This document shows, in pieces, positions 33,601 through 42,593 of a stretch of DNA of 64,000 nt. Below the pieces are notes generated by a model. It searched no databases and was not told the DNA's origin. It saw only the letters and a program-made list of their open reading frames with translations. The DNA lies in NCBI RefSeq assembly GCF_051622035.1, contig NC_135366.1, positions 6,665,001-6,729,000 of the forward strand, written 5' to 3'. How positions within the stretch are numbered: the first letter of the stretch is position 1; every line of letters starts with the position of its first letter. The DNA comes from Arctopsyche grandis. Lineage: Eukaryota > Arthropoda > Insecta > Trichoptera > Hydropsychidae. The position numbers were made by a program, and so were the translations under genes.

Positions 33601-36600
33601 TGGCTATGATTTAAAAGTTATATAAAGCAAATCATTTACTAATTATCTTAATCATTCAAATAACCAGCGGTGTGGACTAGTGTGGTTAGCATATTATGAT
33701 TTCGAGCAGAATGGTTACGGGTTCGAGTCCCACTGGCACTCTAGTCTGGCTGCTGGCCAGACCTTGGTTTGTGACTCCAGGTCGATCGTTTCTTATCAGA
33801 CTTTGCCAATTTTTCTGATTTTCATTGAAGCAGTTCCTGCAAAATTGGCTTTCCCCACCCCGTTTCTCTCGCAAACCTTGAGTTATTCAGCGTTTTAAGG
33901 TTCGCCGGGTTGTATATAAAATGCTGCAAAAACTTCTCTCCATAGATGTTTGTATGAATTCGTATTGTATAAAATGGTTGTGTATATTGATTGTATTGTA
34001 TCTGTATAAGTACACTCGTCGCTTTGCAGCGATCTGTAAAAGCGAGTGTTCATGTTCTATGAAATAAAATATGTATATGTTACAGTCCTAGTGTTCACTC
34101 CGGTTCGTTCATGAACATACTAGTTTGTTCATACATATTGGTTTGAGTTTAAGTGCTAACAGTCAAAAGTCATCTTCGAATAAATTTACCGAGTGTCGCA
34201 TGATACGTTTAGAAATCCTATGGAAACCATCATTACAACCTTGCTATAATTCCCGTTTTCTCCAATATTGAAATTTTGCAACTCAGGGTAAGCATATATA
34301 TATACATAGAGAATGGAACAAACGATTGAGAATACTTATGCTTAATAGTTTGTCCATGAATAAACTAGTTCATTTGTCAATTTGGTCTTTCGTGTACACT
34401 AAAACTGCCAGATTGATTTGTGTATGGACATACTAGTACATTTATATATACATATAACTTTCAGGCGGCCTCTAGTAAAAAGTAAGCAATTCAGGAAAAG
34501 TCGAATTAAAAGTAATTATTTTTGTACTGGAAGAAAATGTGGGACTTTTAATAACTTTCATGTAAACTCTGCCAAAACAAACATTGAGCTGAAGTTCTTT
34601 AGTACATAAGTGGCATTCTTAAGAAGGGTTGCTATTCTAGCATTGAACAATCTTATGGAGGTCCTTGGTGATGTTTTAAATTAAATTAAGTATAGAACAA
34701 TACCATTTGTTAAAAAGGTGTGCAAAGGTATGTGAGGTTTGTTTGTTTTATGATAAAATTTTCTATGAGTATATACTGCTATCTAGTACCGAGTTCAGAA
34801 TGCATTTTCAACGCTTTAAAATTTGTTTGATTGCATAATTTCGTATACGTGTGTTGATTTTAATTTGTTTGTTTTCAGAAAATTGGCCAAAGGTCATACA
34901 CGGTCTACCGAGTACGGCTGGAACGACCGCCAGTGTTGCGTTTATTAGACGCGGAAAAATTTATATAGGTCATGTCGGCGATTCAGCCATCGTACTCGGC
35001 TATCAAGTAGACGGTAATTGTAGATTCGTATTTTTTTAAATAAAACTTCTTTAGTATTCTGTCTTACGTTGATATTTATCCAATACAGGCAAAGACGAAT
35101 GGTGTGCCAAACCATTGACCACGGATCATAAACCCGAGTCCGCTGCGGAAATGCAACGAATACAATCTAGTGGTGGCAAGGTCTAGTCGATGTTATGTAT
35201 AAAATTTTGCACTTAATATGTTATATTGTATTGATCGTTTGATGTGTTTCAGGTGGTGCCGAAATCCGGTGTATATAGAGTTGTGTGGAATAGATTTGTA
35301 GTAGGTAAAGGTAAAATACGTCACGAGGAGATACCGTTCTTGGCGATAGCTCGCAGTCTCGGTGATCATTGGAGCTATAATAATACCACTGACGAGTTTG
35401 TCGTAAGTCCCGATCCAGACGTGGGAGTTCTCTCTATAGATCCTGCTAAATTCAGGTCAGTCTGATGTGACACTGATGTGCCGTCTTAAGTATGCGAATT
35501 TGTACGAGCTGGTGTTGTTTATGCTTGGCAGATGTTTGATCTTCGGAACTGACGGGCTTTGGAATATGATTTCGCCCAAGATGGCCGTTCATTTGGTGCA
35601 ACAAGCGCAGAAACATAACGAGATGGCCACGCAGAAGCAAAACGAGATGGGCTCACTCGGCGGATATTCGCCGCACTGTTGGCTCAATCCTTCGAAAATT
35701 TTGGTCGATAGTGCTATCGATAGGTTGTTATTTGAATGGTTTTATTTTGGTTTGTGGTTTCTGTTATATTTTTGTTTAATTTATTTGCTTTTTTTTTTTG
35801 AAGGTGGGCTAATACTAAAGTTAGGGCTGATAATACGTCAGTTGTGACGGTGATGATGGATCCTCCAGGTCCGCCTCGGAGTCGTGCTCCTCTTCCTCCT
35901 CCATTGACGCCCGCCAAGTGTGGAGGTAAAGGCATAACCTTAATAAAGGTTTCTCAGATATATTTAAATGAAATTATATGGTTATTATCCTTGGCTATAT
36001 CTTAGTGCATTCCTATTAGGGGCGTTAGACTTCAACCCATTGGAGTCTCGTCTTGTTATGTTTCTGGGAAAGCACTTTTTTAAGCTATTAAATGGGTTAG
36101 TGCACAATCCTCAAGTTCTTAATGAATTTAAGTTTTATACACCTAGTAAGTTCAGGGACCCGAGGAATCGTGATTTGATTTGTTTTCTCCTCCTGTGGCT
36201 CGCACAAATATCTTGGCAACGTCTCCAAAATCTAGAGCGATATATTTGCTCAATCGGGTTGCTGGTGAAATTGGCCTGTTTAATATAAGCTGTGCTTAAC
36301 TGGTTGAGTGGTTGTGGAGCAACGCCCATGGTTGATTTTGTCAATGGTTTTTCCATCAAAATATCAAACAAGTAGTTATTATTATGATGTTATGATTCTG
36401 TGACTGGCCACAGTGACGCGTTAGAGTACCTGCAATGTCACTGTGGCTAATATGTTAAAAAATAAAATAAAATATTTGCATTTAATGAGTCGGTTTCAAA
36501 CTCATTATATGGACTCTATTCCGAGTCCGTGTTGAAGATGAGATTTTTATATTTCATTATTATATTATATACATTTCTACCATAGGTGCCATGACAGGTT

Positions 36601-38809
36601 GCCCCAAGGAGACATCTATGGTTAAATTTTTGTACTAAACATTACAATACAGCTATACAATACGATAGCGTCGTCTATTTATTATATAAATCACAAAATG
36701 TAATAAAGGGTATTCGGTACCGTATATAGATTTCTTTCAGCAGATAATTTACGTTTTATATTTGTTTTAGATGATGAGCAACCTAACAAATCTTGCAAGT
36801 CGGACCCGCCAATGCCTCCACCGATGCGGAGACCTTCGGAGAAGTCTTCGACTGAAGCGGGAACGGCTCACGATACAACGCCCAAGCCTGTACCACCGAG
36901 GATCAACACACCGAATCCTGTCATTCCTTTGCCGTCTATGTCCAACATTCAACCGTATTCGCAATCGTGTCATTTAAACATTGTGGAGGAGGATGAGGAA
37001 GATCATGTCATTACCAATTACGGCAATCCTTCCGAGTCTTACTTCATAGCGCGTTTATTGAATAAGACGCAGATCAAAAATTCTCTGCAACACGTTTACG
37101 ATGAGATTATGAAACCGAACGTCGAAGTCGAGGAGCAGCAGCAGGTGGAAGAATGTTCTAATAACAATAATAATGATGTAAATAATTTGGACAAGTCGTT
37201 GAATAAGACAGCTATTCTATTACCAAAGCCTTTGGCTGTTGCTTCAAATGTTCCTGAAGTTCAGCCGGAAAACACGTTAGATAATGATACATTTGTTGCT
37301 GAAGAAAAACTAGAGTTGCCAGAAGAGAAGGATGAAAGTTTGACTGCAATTGAAAGTGAAGTTGTATCAGAGGATTCGATCGATGCTGAGGAAGAGTCTA
37401 TTCAGATTAATGAAGTGTCTTCTAGTTCTCCCATAACTGCCCCACCAAAACCCAAGAAGAGAAAATCAAAAGGTGTCACGAAGCCTGGTAGTACCGTGTC
37501 TCCATTTCCTGCACGAAATTTAAGATCTAATGACCCTGTGCAAACGCCCACTCTCCGACCGCAGACTCGTCTCACTACAGACAAGACTCGTTCAACTTTG
37601 ACGCCGTCTAACGTCCCAAGAAAAATCTCAGATTCCAAAGTGCCTGTACCCGTACATACTTCCAAGTCGCTAACACAAACGGGAAAAACTTCTATTGTAC
37701 AAACTAAATTTCCAGTGTTATCGCCGATATTGAGTAAAATTCAAACTCCCAAAGTCGAAATTAAAAAGGTCGTCGACAAGAATATAGTCAAATCTCAGAA
37801 AGTCATAACAGCAGTGGCTGTGAAACCATTAGAAAAGTTAGACGCTAAGAATAAAACATTACCGGTGAAGACGACTGATAGTAACACAATTTTTAGTCGG
37901 GTCACTCGTTCCAAAGACGCTCAATCACCATCCGCAGACACAATCGCTAAAGATCCGACGAAAAAATTTCAGGAACTAGATAAATTACCCACCGATATTC
38001 AGCCCAAAAGTTGTCCTCGAGGGTACGTCATAACCAGACACAAATCGAGCGGTGTGGAGCCATTTTGCACGCCGAAAATAGCCGGTGCTGCGCCGAGAAG
38101 CCGCAGAGAGCCGACTATGGGGAGTAATCCCGAGTGCTGCAAGGAAAACATGCTGACACCGGTATGCCCGAGTCCCAGACCGGTCCCTTTAAACTCCTCA
38201 AAGCGGCGCAACAGCGGAAGCGGGACGTGTGAGCTCGAACCGAGAGAGAAACGCCGCACCAGACAAGGCGACAAGAGCGCACACAAATCTGTTGACGAGC
38301 AGCATCAAGACATAACTTCCACCGAGTCGATGAAGAGCGCCGATTTCGTACTGACTGTTTCGAACCCCGATCCGGAAAATCCATTAGACTTAGACGCGTC
38401 TTCGAAGTTTAAATCTAAGAGCAAGAAGTTTGGTAAGAGTGATCCGCCGTCGACGGACCTCGTCACCGGCGAGGTTCATTCCACGACGATTCACGTCGAG
38501 AGTGACTGTTCGCCGTCTAAGGTCGGCGCTGGTGCATTGACGTTGCGAGCGTTGAGACCTCGGCACGACACTCCGATGACCGTTTCCGATAAAAAGCCCA
38601 ACTCGAAGAGTGACAAGCGCGTCTTGCGTTCGAATAATTTCTCGGACGTCATGAGCAGCACGTCTAAGTTGCTGTCGAACAAAGAGAGTAGGCCTATACT
38701 CCGGTCGAGGAACAGTGTTGGTGCAATCCCGACGAAAGGTACGCCTCGGCGTCGAGTGCCTTGGCCGCCAGCTCTGCGTCACAATCTACGTAAAAGATTC
38801 CCAAAGTAG
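27698..38809 (+). CDS. PPM1D/Wip1-type PP2C Ser/Thr phosphatase with long C-terminal tail, 7 coding exons
   Basis: Exons: 27698-28001, 34879-35013, 35089-35180, 35253-35455, 35532-35723, 35804-35925, 36771-38809; total 3087 nt, 1028 aa, all phases agree. The PP2C (PPM) fold spans about residues 8-327. Metal-binding and catalytic motifs are all present: RLYMED near 20, FDGHGG at 48-53, GHVGDS at 132-137, [11 protein letters not shown] near 210, FGTDGLWNM near 249 and RADNTS near 316. [17 protein letters not shown] and [17 protein letters not shown] point to PPM1D (Wip1) rather than PPM1A or PPM1G. PPM1D enzymes are metal-dependent nuclear phosphatases acting on pSer/pThr in DNA-damage and p38/ATM signalling targets. 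The tail of about 680 residues, almost all in the last exon, is low-complexity, Ser/Thr/Pro/Lys-rich with many basic clusters, and about three times longer than the vertebrate tail. The GTG upstream of 27698 is not needed as a start. Confidence 0.93.
28138..30900. repeat. about 613-bp tandem array (4 full units and one partial) in PPM1D-like intron 1
   Basis: The marker TGAATGTATTTATATATATA starts at 28138, 28757, 29364, 29981 and 30594, giving periods of 619, 607, 617 and 613. The fifth unit stops near 30900. Units differ by only a few substitutions and small indels. Each begins with AT-rich sequence, then TTAACCCTTTGCCCGCGGCG (TTAACCCTCTGCC in the first unit), a CGCGGCCACC block, and in full units an inverted repeat of about 100 bp per arm. 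The TTAA-CCCTTTG start resembles the end of a piggyBac-like element, suggesting that a transposon plus flank was amplified. Open frames of about 78 codons recur with the period but look non-coding. Confidence 0.92.
28532..28755. repeat. hairpin module of the 613-bp array (first of four)
   Basis: The left arm starts AGATTGCACATCAGATGACG and the right arm ends CGTCATCTGATGTGCAATCT. Pairing continues through CCTTTCGATGTGCACAGATG, AATTGAGTTGGATCTTTC, GGCGAG and GGCAAGATTCG to a loop near 28655. Equivalent hairpins occur near 29143-29362, 29756-29980 and 30369-30592. Confidence 0.85.
31105..31197. repeat. half copy of the TTAA-flanked palindromic MITE of 10318
   Basis: AATAATTTCTCTAGTGCCAT followed by AATTGAGGAAGGG and GTATGGACAAGGCGCTGG to CCAGCCCTC is followed by TTAA at 31198-31201. 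It matches the right arm at about 10505-10591. The left arm was not found upstream, so this is a one-ended copy, or one end of a longer relative. Confidence 0.65.
31202..33170. other. PPM1D-like intron 1, AT-rich unresolved DNA
   Basis: No exon, gene or bounded transposon was recognised. Near 31535-31590 there are two copies of a short unit (TCTATGGAAGACAGCCG and TCCATAGAAGACGGCCG). The short open frames here have no protein-like features. Confidence 0.4.
33174..33607 (-). repeat. tRNA-derived SINE, type B (tail CCAGGAAGGC hairpin)
   Basis: On the minus strand the head reads AGCAGCGTGGCTCGGTCGTT (A box) and GAGTTCGATCCC (B box), both near the 33607 end. A central domain with GATCGTTTCCTATCAGAG and GCCAATTTT follows, and the copy ends in CCAGGAAGGCGCATTGGGG...GCCTTCCTGG, a tail with a 10-bp perfect stem. 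It lies in PPM1D-like intron 1, head to head with a type A copy at 33664. Confidence 0.8.
33664..34075 (+). repeat. tRNA-derived SINE, type A
   Basis: It has the GTGGACTAGTGTGGTTAGCA head with B box GGTTACGGGTTCGAGTCCCA, then GACCTTGGTTTGTGACTCCA, TCGATCGTTTCTTATCAGAC, GGTTCGCCGGGTTGTATA, and a tail CTCGTCGCTTTGCAGCGATC that forms a small stem. It ends with an A/T-rich AATAAAATATG. Its central block is homologous to that in the adjacent type B copy, although head and tail differ. Confidence 0.8.
34080..34878. other. end of PPM1D-like intron 1
   Basis: AT-rich sequence with a loosely repeated ACTAGTTTGTTCAT-like motif (near 34120, 34370 and 34425) that may be a decayed inverted repeat. The stretch ends with the T-rich tract and TTTCAG acceptor before the 34879 exon. 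Confidence 0.4.
36408..36446 (+). repeat. hairpin tail of a dispersed repeat in the last PPM1D-like intron
   Basis: CCACAGTGAC at 36408 pairs perfectly with GTCACTGTGG at 36437, followed by GCTAATAT and an A-rich TTAAAAAATAAAATAAAAT run. A diverged copy lies on the minus strand at about 57001-57095. The geometry (stem, then A-rich end) resembles a SINE or LINE 3' end. Confidence 0.6.
36585..36650. repeat. dispersed repeat fragment (GACAGGTTGCCCCAA)
   Basis: CATGACAGGTTGCCCCAAGG followed by AGACATCTATGG here has a relative at 57120-57165 (CTTGACAGGTTGCCCCAAAG). In both places it lies within about 150 bp of the CCACAGTGAC-type hairpin tail, so both may be parts of one repeat family. Confidence 0.45.
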
Positions 38810-39540
38810 TTTAATTTAGCAATGTGATTTATCATTTCTATTTTGAATATTTATGAAACACAAACACGTCTGCCTTTCCTGTAAGAGATATCACTGAGCT
38901 GTTATTTAAGTTTATTTTTCAGGTTAATTAATATCAGTGGCATAACTACGTATTTCATTTTCAATATTATTTATTTATCAAGTACCTTTCGATGTAAAAG
39001 TTTGGCATTTTATTTGTCAAAACAAGATTTTTCGTATTAATATCTATTCTGTATATTTTCCAAATCATTTTATTTTGGTTAATATACATACATCAGTGGT
39101 TTTTGTGCTTTTCTTGGTTTTTGCGCGTGGGACTAAAGCTTGCCGACATTGGCGCACAAATTACTATTTTTTATATTCAATAGAAAAAAATCAATAAGTA
39201 ATTCAAAACATTTATTCTAAAAAATTGAAACATAGTTCCCACAAGGACGAATATTTCTTAAAAAAAATAAAAAATGTAAAATCAAAGGTGCTGGGATTTC
39301 AATGACCGGTACAGTATATGTATATATACCTGCTTCAAATTTCCATATCGTTTATCGTGTCCAATGTACTTTTTATCGATATGGAAATAGCATATATCGG
39401 CTAAGCGATTGACGAATCATAACAAATAAAATAATTTAAATACAATTTTGAAATTTCATCATGGTTTAATGTTTGTAAAAGTATCAATTTATCTTAAATA
39501 AGATGCAATTTTGGCAGAAAAGTTATCTTAGCTATGTAGA
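38810..39540 (+). other. 3' UTR / downstream region of the PPM1D-like gene
   Basis: AT-rich sequence follows the TAG at 38807-38809. No gene is recognised. AATAAA occurs near 39427 and is a possible polyadenylation signal. Confidence 0.4.
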
Positions 39541-39574
39541 AGTCCCGCGAGCTTAAGTCGGGGTTGTACAGTGC

Positions 39575-40125
39575 GCTTAAGAGCGAAAACACACAGCAAG
39601 GAACGTGGCACATTGTAGTTTTAAACATGCAAAAAAAATGTGACATGCCCAGCACACACACCGTCCCAAAATCACCCCCGTGGAGTGTTTTCGGTAAAAT
39701 TGTATCCTTGTATTTATCCTTGCTTGACGGTGATCGATAATGGTGTATCTCATATTTGAAGAAATGTAGGAGACCCCCCACAGCGGGGAGCCAAGCACAC
39801 TATGTGCCGTTCTTCCCTGTGTAATTTCGCCCTAAGTTGGGTTAGCAATGTGCGCTAATATCCTGCACGGCCAAGGGCGAAAACACACAGCGATGAATGG
39901 CACACCGTGTGGGTGCTCTCCTACATTTCTTCAAATATGGGATACACCGTCATCGATCACTGTCAAGCAAGGATGAATACAAGCATACAATTTCACTGAA
40001 AAAGGTCCAGAGGGTCATTTTGGGACGACGCGTGCTGCCCATCCCATGAATCTGTGCATCATTTTTTTCACATGTTTAAAAGTATAGCCACGTGCCACAT
40101 TCACTGCTGTGTGATTTCGCCCTAA
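39575..40125. mobile_element. two adjacent copies of a GGGCGAAAACACACAG MITE family
   Basis: Copy 1, about 39575-39833, starts AGAGCGAAAACACACAGC and ends TGTGTAATTTCGCCCTAA. Copy 2, about 39885-40125, starts AGGGCGAAAACACACAGCGA and ends GCTGTGTGATTTCGCCCTAA. Both contain the internal words TTTCTTCAAATATG and GATCGAT...CTTGCTTGAC in either orientation. Related copies lie at 45077-45372 and, more degenerate, at 62877-63465. Confidence 0.7.
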
Positions 40126-40245
40126 TTGGGGGTTGTACTGCGCGCTAATATCGAGCGCACTTATGTTGGGTTAGTAATGTGCGCTAATATCGAGCGCACT
40201 TACATAAGTTGGGTTTAGTAATGTGTGCTAATATCCCGAGAATTT
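40126..40245 (+). repeat. short tandem repeat GTTGGGTTAGTAATGTGCGC
   Basis: The unit GTTGGGTTAGTAATGTGCGC followed by TAATATCGAGCGCACTTA occurs nearly three times here, and partial units flank the MITE copies at 39545 and 39836. The units are interleaved with the MITE copies, suggesting that transposon and flank were duplicated together. Confidence 0.6.
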
Positions 40246-41565
40246 TAAGAAAATCATGGTAAATCCTTTGCAAAGATGATCAATTTTGTTATTATTTGAA
40301 AAGATTGATAGTAGTTACGCCACTGGTTATTGATATATGTTTACGATTGTTGCAATTTGTCCTTTCGCCCTTGCATAAAACTTTTTGTACAATTTAAAAT
40401 GCCTTACGGTGGCCAATTTCATTATGAAAAAATTGAGTATTTACATTTTATAATTCTTCACACAATGACAATTAGATTAGGTTTTAGGCTACTAATAATT
40501 AAAAAAAAAAAATGATATGAAATTGTGCACCGTCGTCACGTGTTGCTGAATTTATGAATTTCTTAAGTGTCTTGTGACAACGTGTCAAAATGTTAAATAT
40601 GTGTACCTTTTATCGATTAAGCGACAAAAAAAAATTAAATAAAGAAATATATGATAATTATTTTCTTATACATCAGAAGGGGTGGCAAGTATAGAAGAGT
40701 TTGTTTTTAAATTAATCTATTTTTAAATTTTTATTGAAGAGGATATATACTTGTAATATCGGAAGTGTTTTTTTTAGTAGTATTTAAAATAAACAACTTT
40801 TTTTTTTTTCATTCGTTCAATCAAATCTCATGTGAAACATGTATTTTTTTGTGAGCTAATTTATATCTCGGGTGTGGCTGAAAGATTTCGACATCAATTA
40901 TATACACATTTAAATAAAAAAAACGTGCCTTTGCAAGTTTTCTTCGACGGACACGGTCTGGTTGAGATGACTTTCTCGGTGGGACACGATGTCGTAAGAT
41001 TGCTATTGACGAGAACCTTTTGCAATGTTTTGCTCGTTATTGAATATATATATATATGATATATGAATTTTATTGATTGTATAAATAAATATTAATTCGA
41101 TTGATCTCATCGGGAAGCTTAGCTTTTTCGTATGTACGGTGCCACAATTATCTTCTTGGTTAAACTTCACCATGTATACATATATACTGAATATGAACCG
41201 TGCAATACAAGCCGAGTCAGTGCAGTGGATTAATATGACGTTTACTCATGCATACTTTATAATGAGAATATATATATGTACATGTATATTATTTTATATT
41301 GTGTGTAATGACTTCGAAACCTGCCGATGCAAAAGGTTACATTTCTGTCTTTATTTTTTTTAACATTGACGTATTTTGTACGGAGTTGATTTTTAAGTGT
41401 GAAATTTTTTCATTGTGAAAATGAATCGTTTTGTGTTTTATGTATTTCTTTTAGATGTTTTTGTGTAGGTATTTTGTTGGTCGTACCTTCGGACTTATGA
41501 AGTTCATCGCTACGATATGGAGACTATGAATCTGCTGTTGTATCTGAAGAATCAATGGACCGAAC
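40246..41565. other. intergenic, two weakly protein-like fragments
   Basis: Mostly AT-rich. An open frame at 40832-41059 (+) encodes a stretch with balanced composition (FFDGHGLVEMTFSVGHDVV), and the frame around 41480-41575 reads RTYEVHRYDMETMNLLLYL. I cannot assign either to a family and found no convincing gene structure. They may be chance, decayed exons or part of a long 3' UTR. Confidence 0.25.
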
Positions 41566-41573
41566 TGAAAAAG

Positions 41574-42023
41574 CAGGGGCGTCATTTCAGCTTTTCCCAG
41601 GGGGGGGGGCAGTATTTTTGACCAGTAAATAATGACTTTCTGGGGGGTGTATTATATTAAAAAAAATGGTTGTATATGAATTTGAACTGTCTCTTTTAAT
41701 CGTTTTTTTATTTGTATATTTTTATCAATAAAATTAATAGTAAAATAATTTAAAAAAAATCTATTTGGGTATAAACGCATATTAATAAAGTACAAAATAA
41801 TCTGAAAATACATTCAACGTTTTTTTTTAATTAAAAATATAAAATTAGCATTAAATAAATGTTGAAAAATATAATGTTATTATTATAATATCATTTTATT
41901 CACAATACCATTTTATTATATCATTTTATTCATAATAATACATTAAACAACGTGAATAGTCCCGTTCAAATCTATGGGGGGGGGCGGCTGCCCCCCCCAG
42001 CCCCCCCCGAAACGACGCCCCTG
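41574..42023. mobile_element. hAT-type MITE (ends CAGGGGCGTCATTTC), 450 bp
   Basis: It starts CAGGGGCGTCATTTCAG and ends GAAACGACGCCCCTG, imperfect inverted ends beginning with CAG. It is flanked by TGAAAAAG (41566-41573) and TAAAAAAG (42024-42031), an 8-bp duplication with one mismatch. Each end is followed by a long G or C run. The 8-bp duplication and CA(G) ends mark the hAT superfamily. Its left end also occurs as a fragment at 27371-27409. Confidence 0.83.
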
Positions 42024-42296
42024 TAAAAAAGCATCAGTTTTTAATTTGTATTCAAATTTTGTCCGTGAAGTAAATGGAATGTTTACTTTTCTTTTTTTTT
42101 CTTGATATAATAGTGGATCTATACTTTTCGGTATATATTTTTTCAATCATAATTTTGAGTTTATGAATTTATTCGTAATTGTAATCATTATTTTATTCTA
42201 TTCTATTTCAATTGGTTTGCACTAGTTTGTAATTATATCGTGTAAGGATAGTAGACCGTTGACTAAATAAAATCTTTTTTTTCTTTCTATCTTTAA

Positions 42297-42593
42297 CAGG
42301 GCCGCACTAACGGTGGTTGGCGCAAATCCAAAATTTGCGCCCCCCTCTAAAATATTACTAAAACAATATATTTTTTTTATGGGGCCCCCATGAATACATG
42401 TCAATGTGCATTACATTTCTGCCATCGCTGCTTTTTTTGCACACGAAACGTAGACTTTGGCGACGTTGCAAATTTATTTCGACATGTTTTTTGCATTATT
42501 TTATATATATTTTTTTTTGTGGAGCTTGGCGCCCTTTGGGACTTTGGCCCCCAGGTGTTCTGCACCCTTAAATCACCCCTCAGAGCGGCCCTG
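42297..42593. mobile_element. hAT-type MITE (ends CAGGGCCGC), 297 bp
   Basis: It starts CAGGGCCGCACTAACGG and ends CTCAGAGCGGCCCTG. Flanks ATCTTTAA and CGTTTTAA form a decayed 8-bp duplication (6 of 8). GCGCCCCCCTC near the left end and GCGCCCTTTGG near the right are extra short matches. There is no coding capacity; the open frames across it are incidental. Confidence 0.7.
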
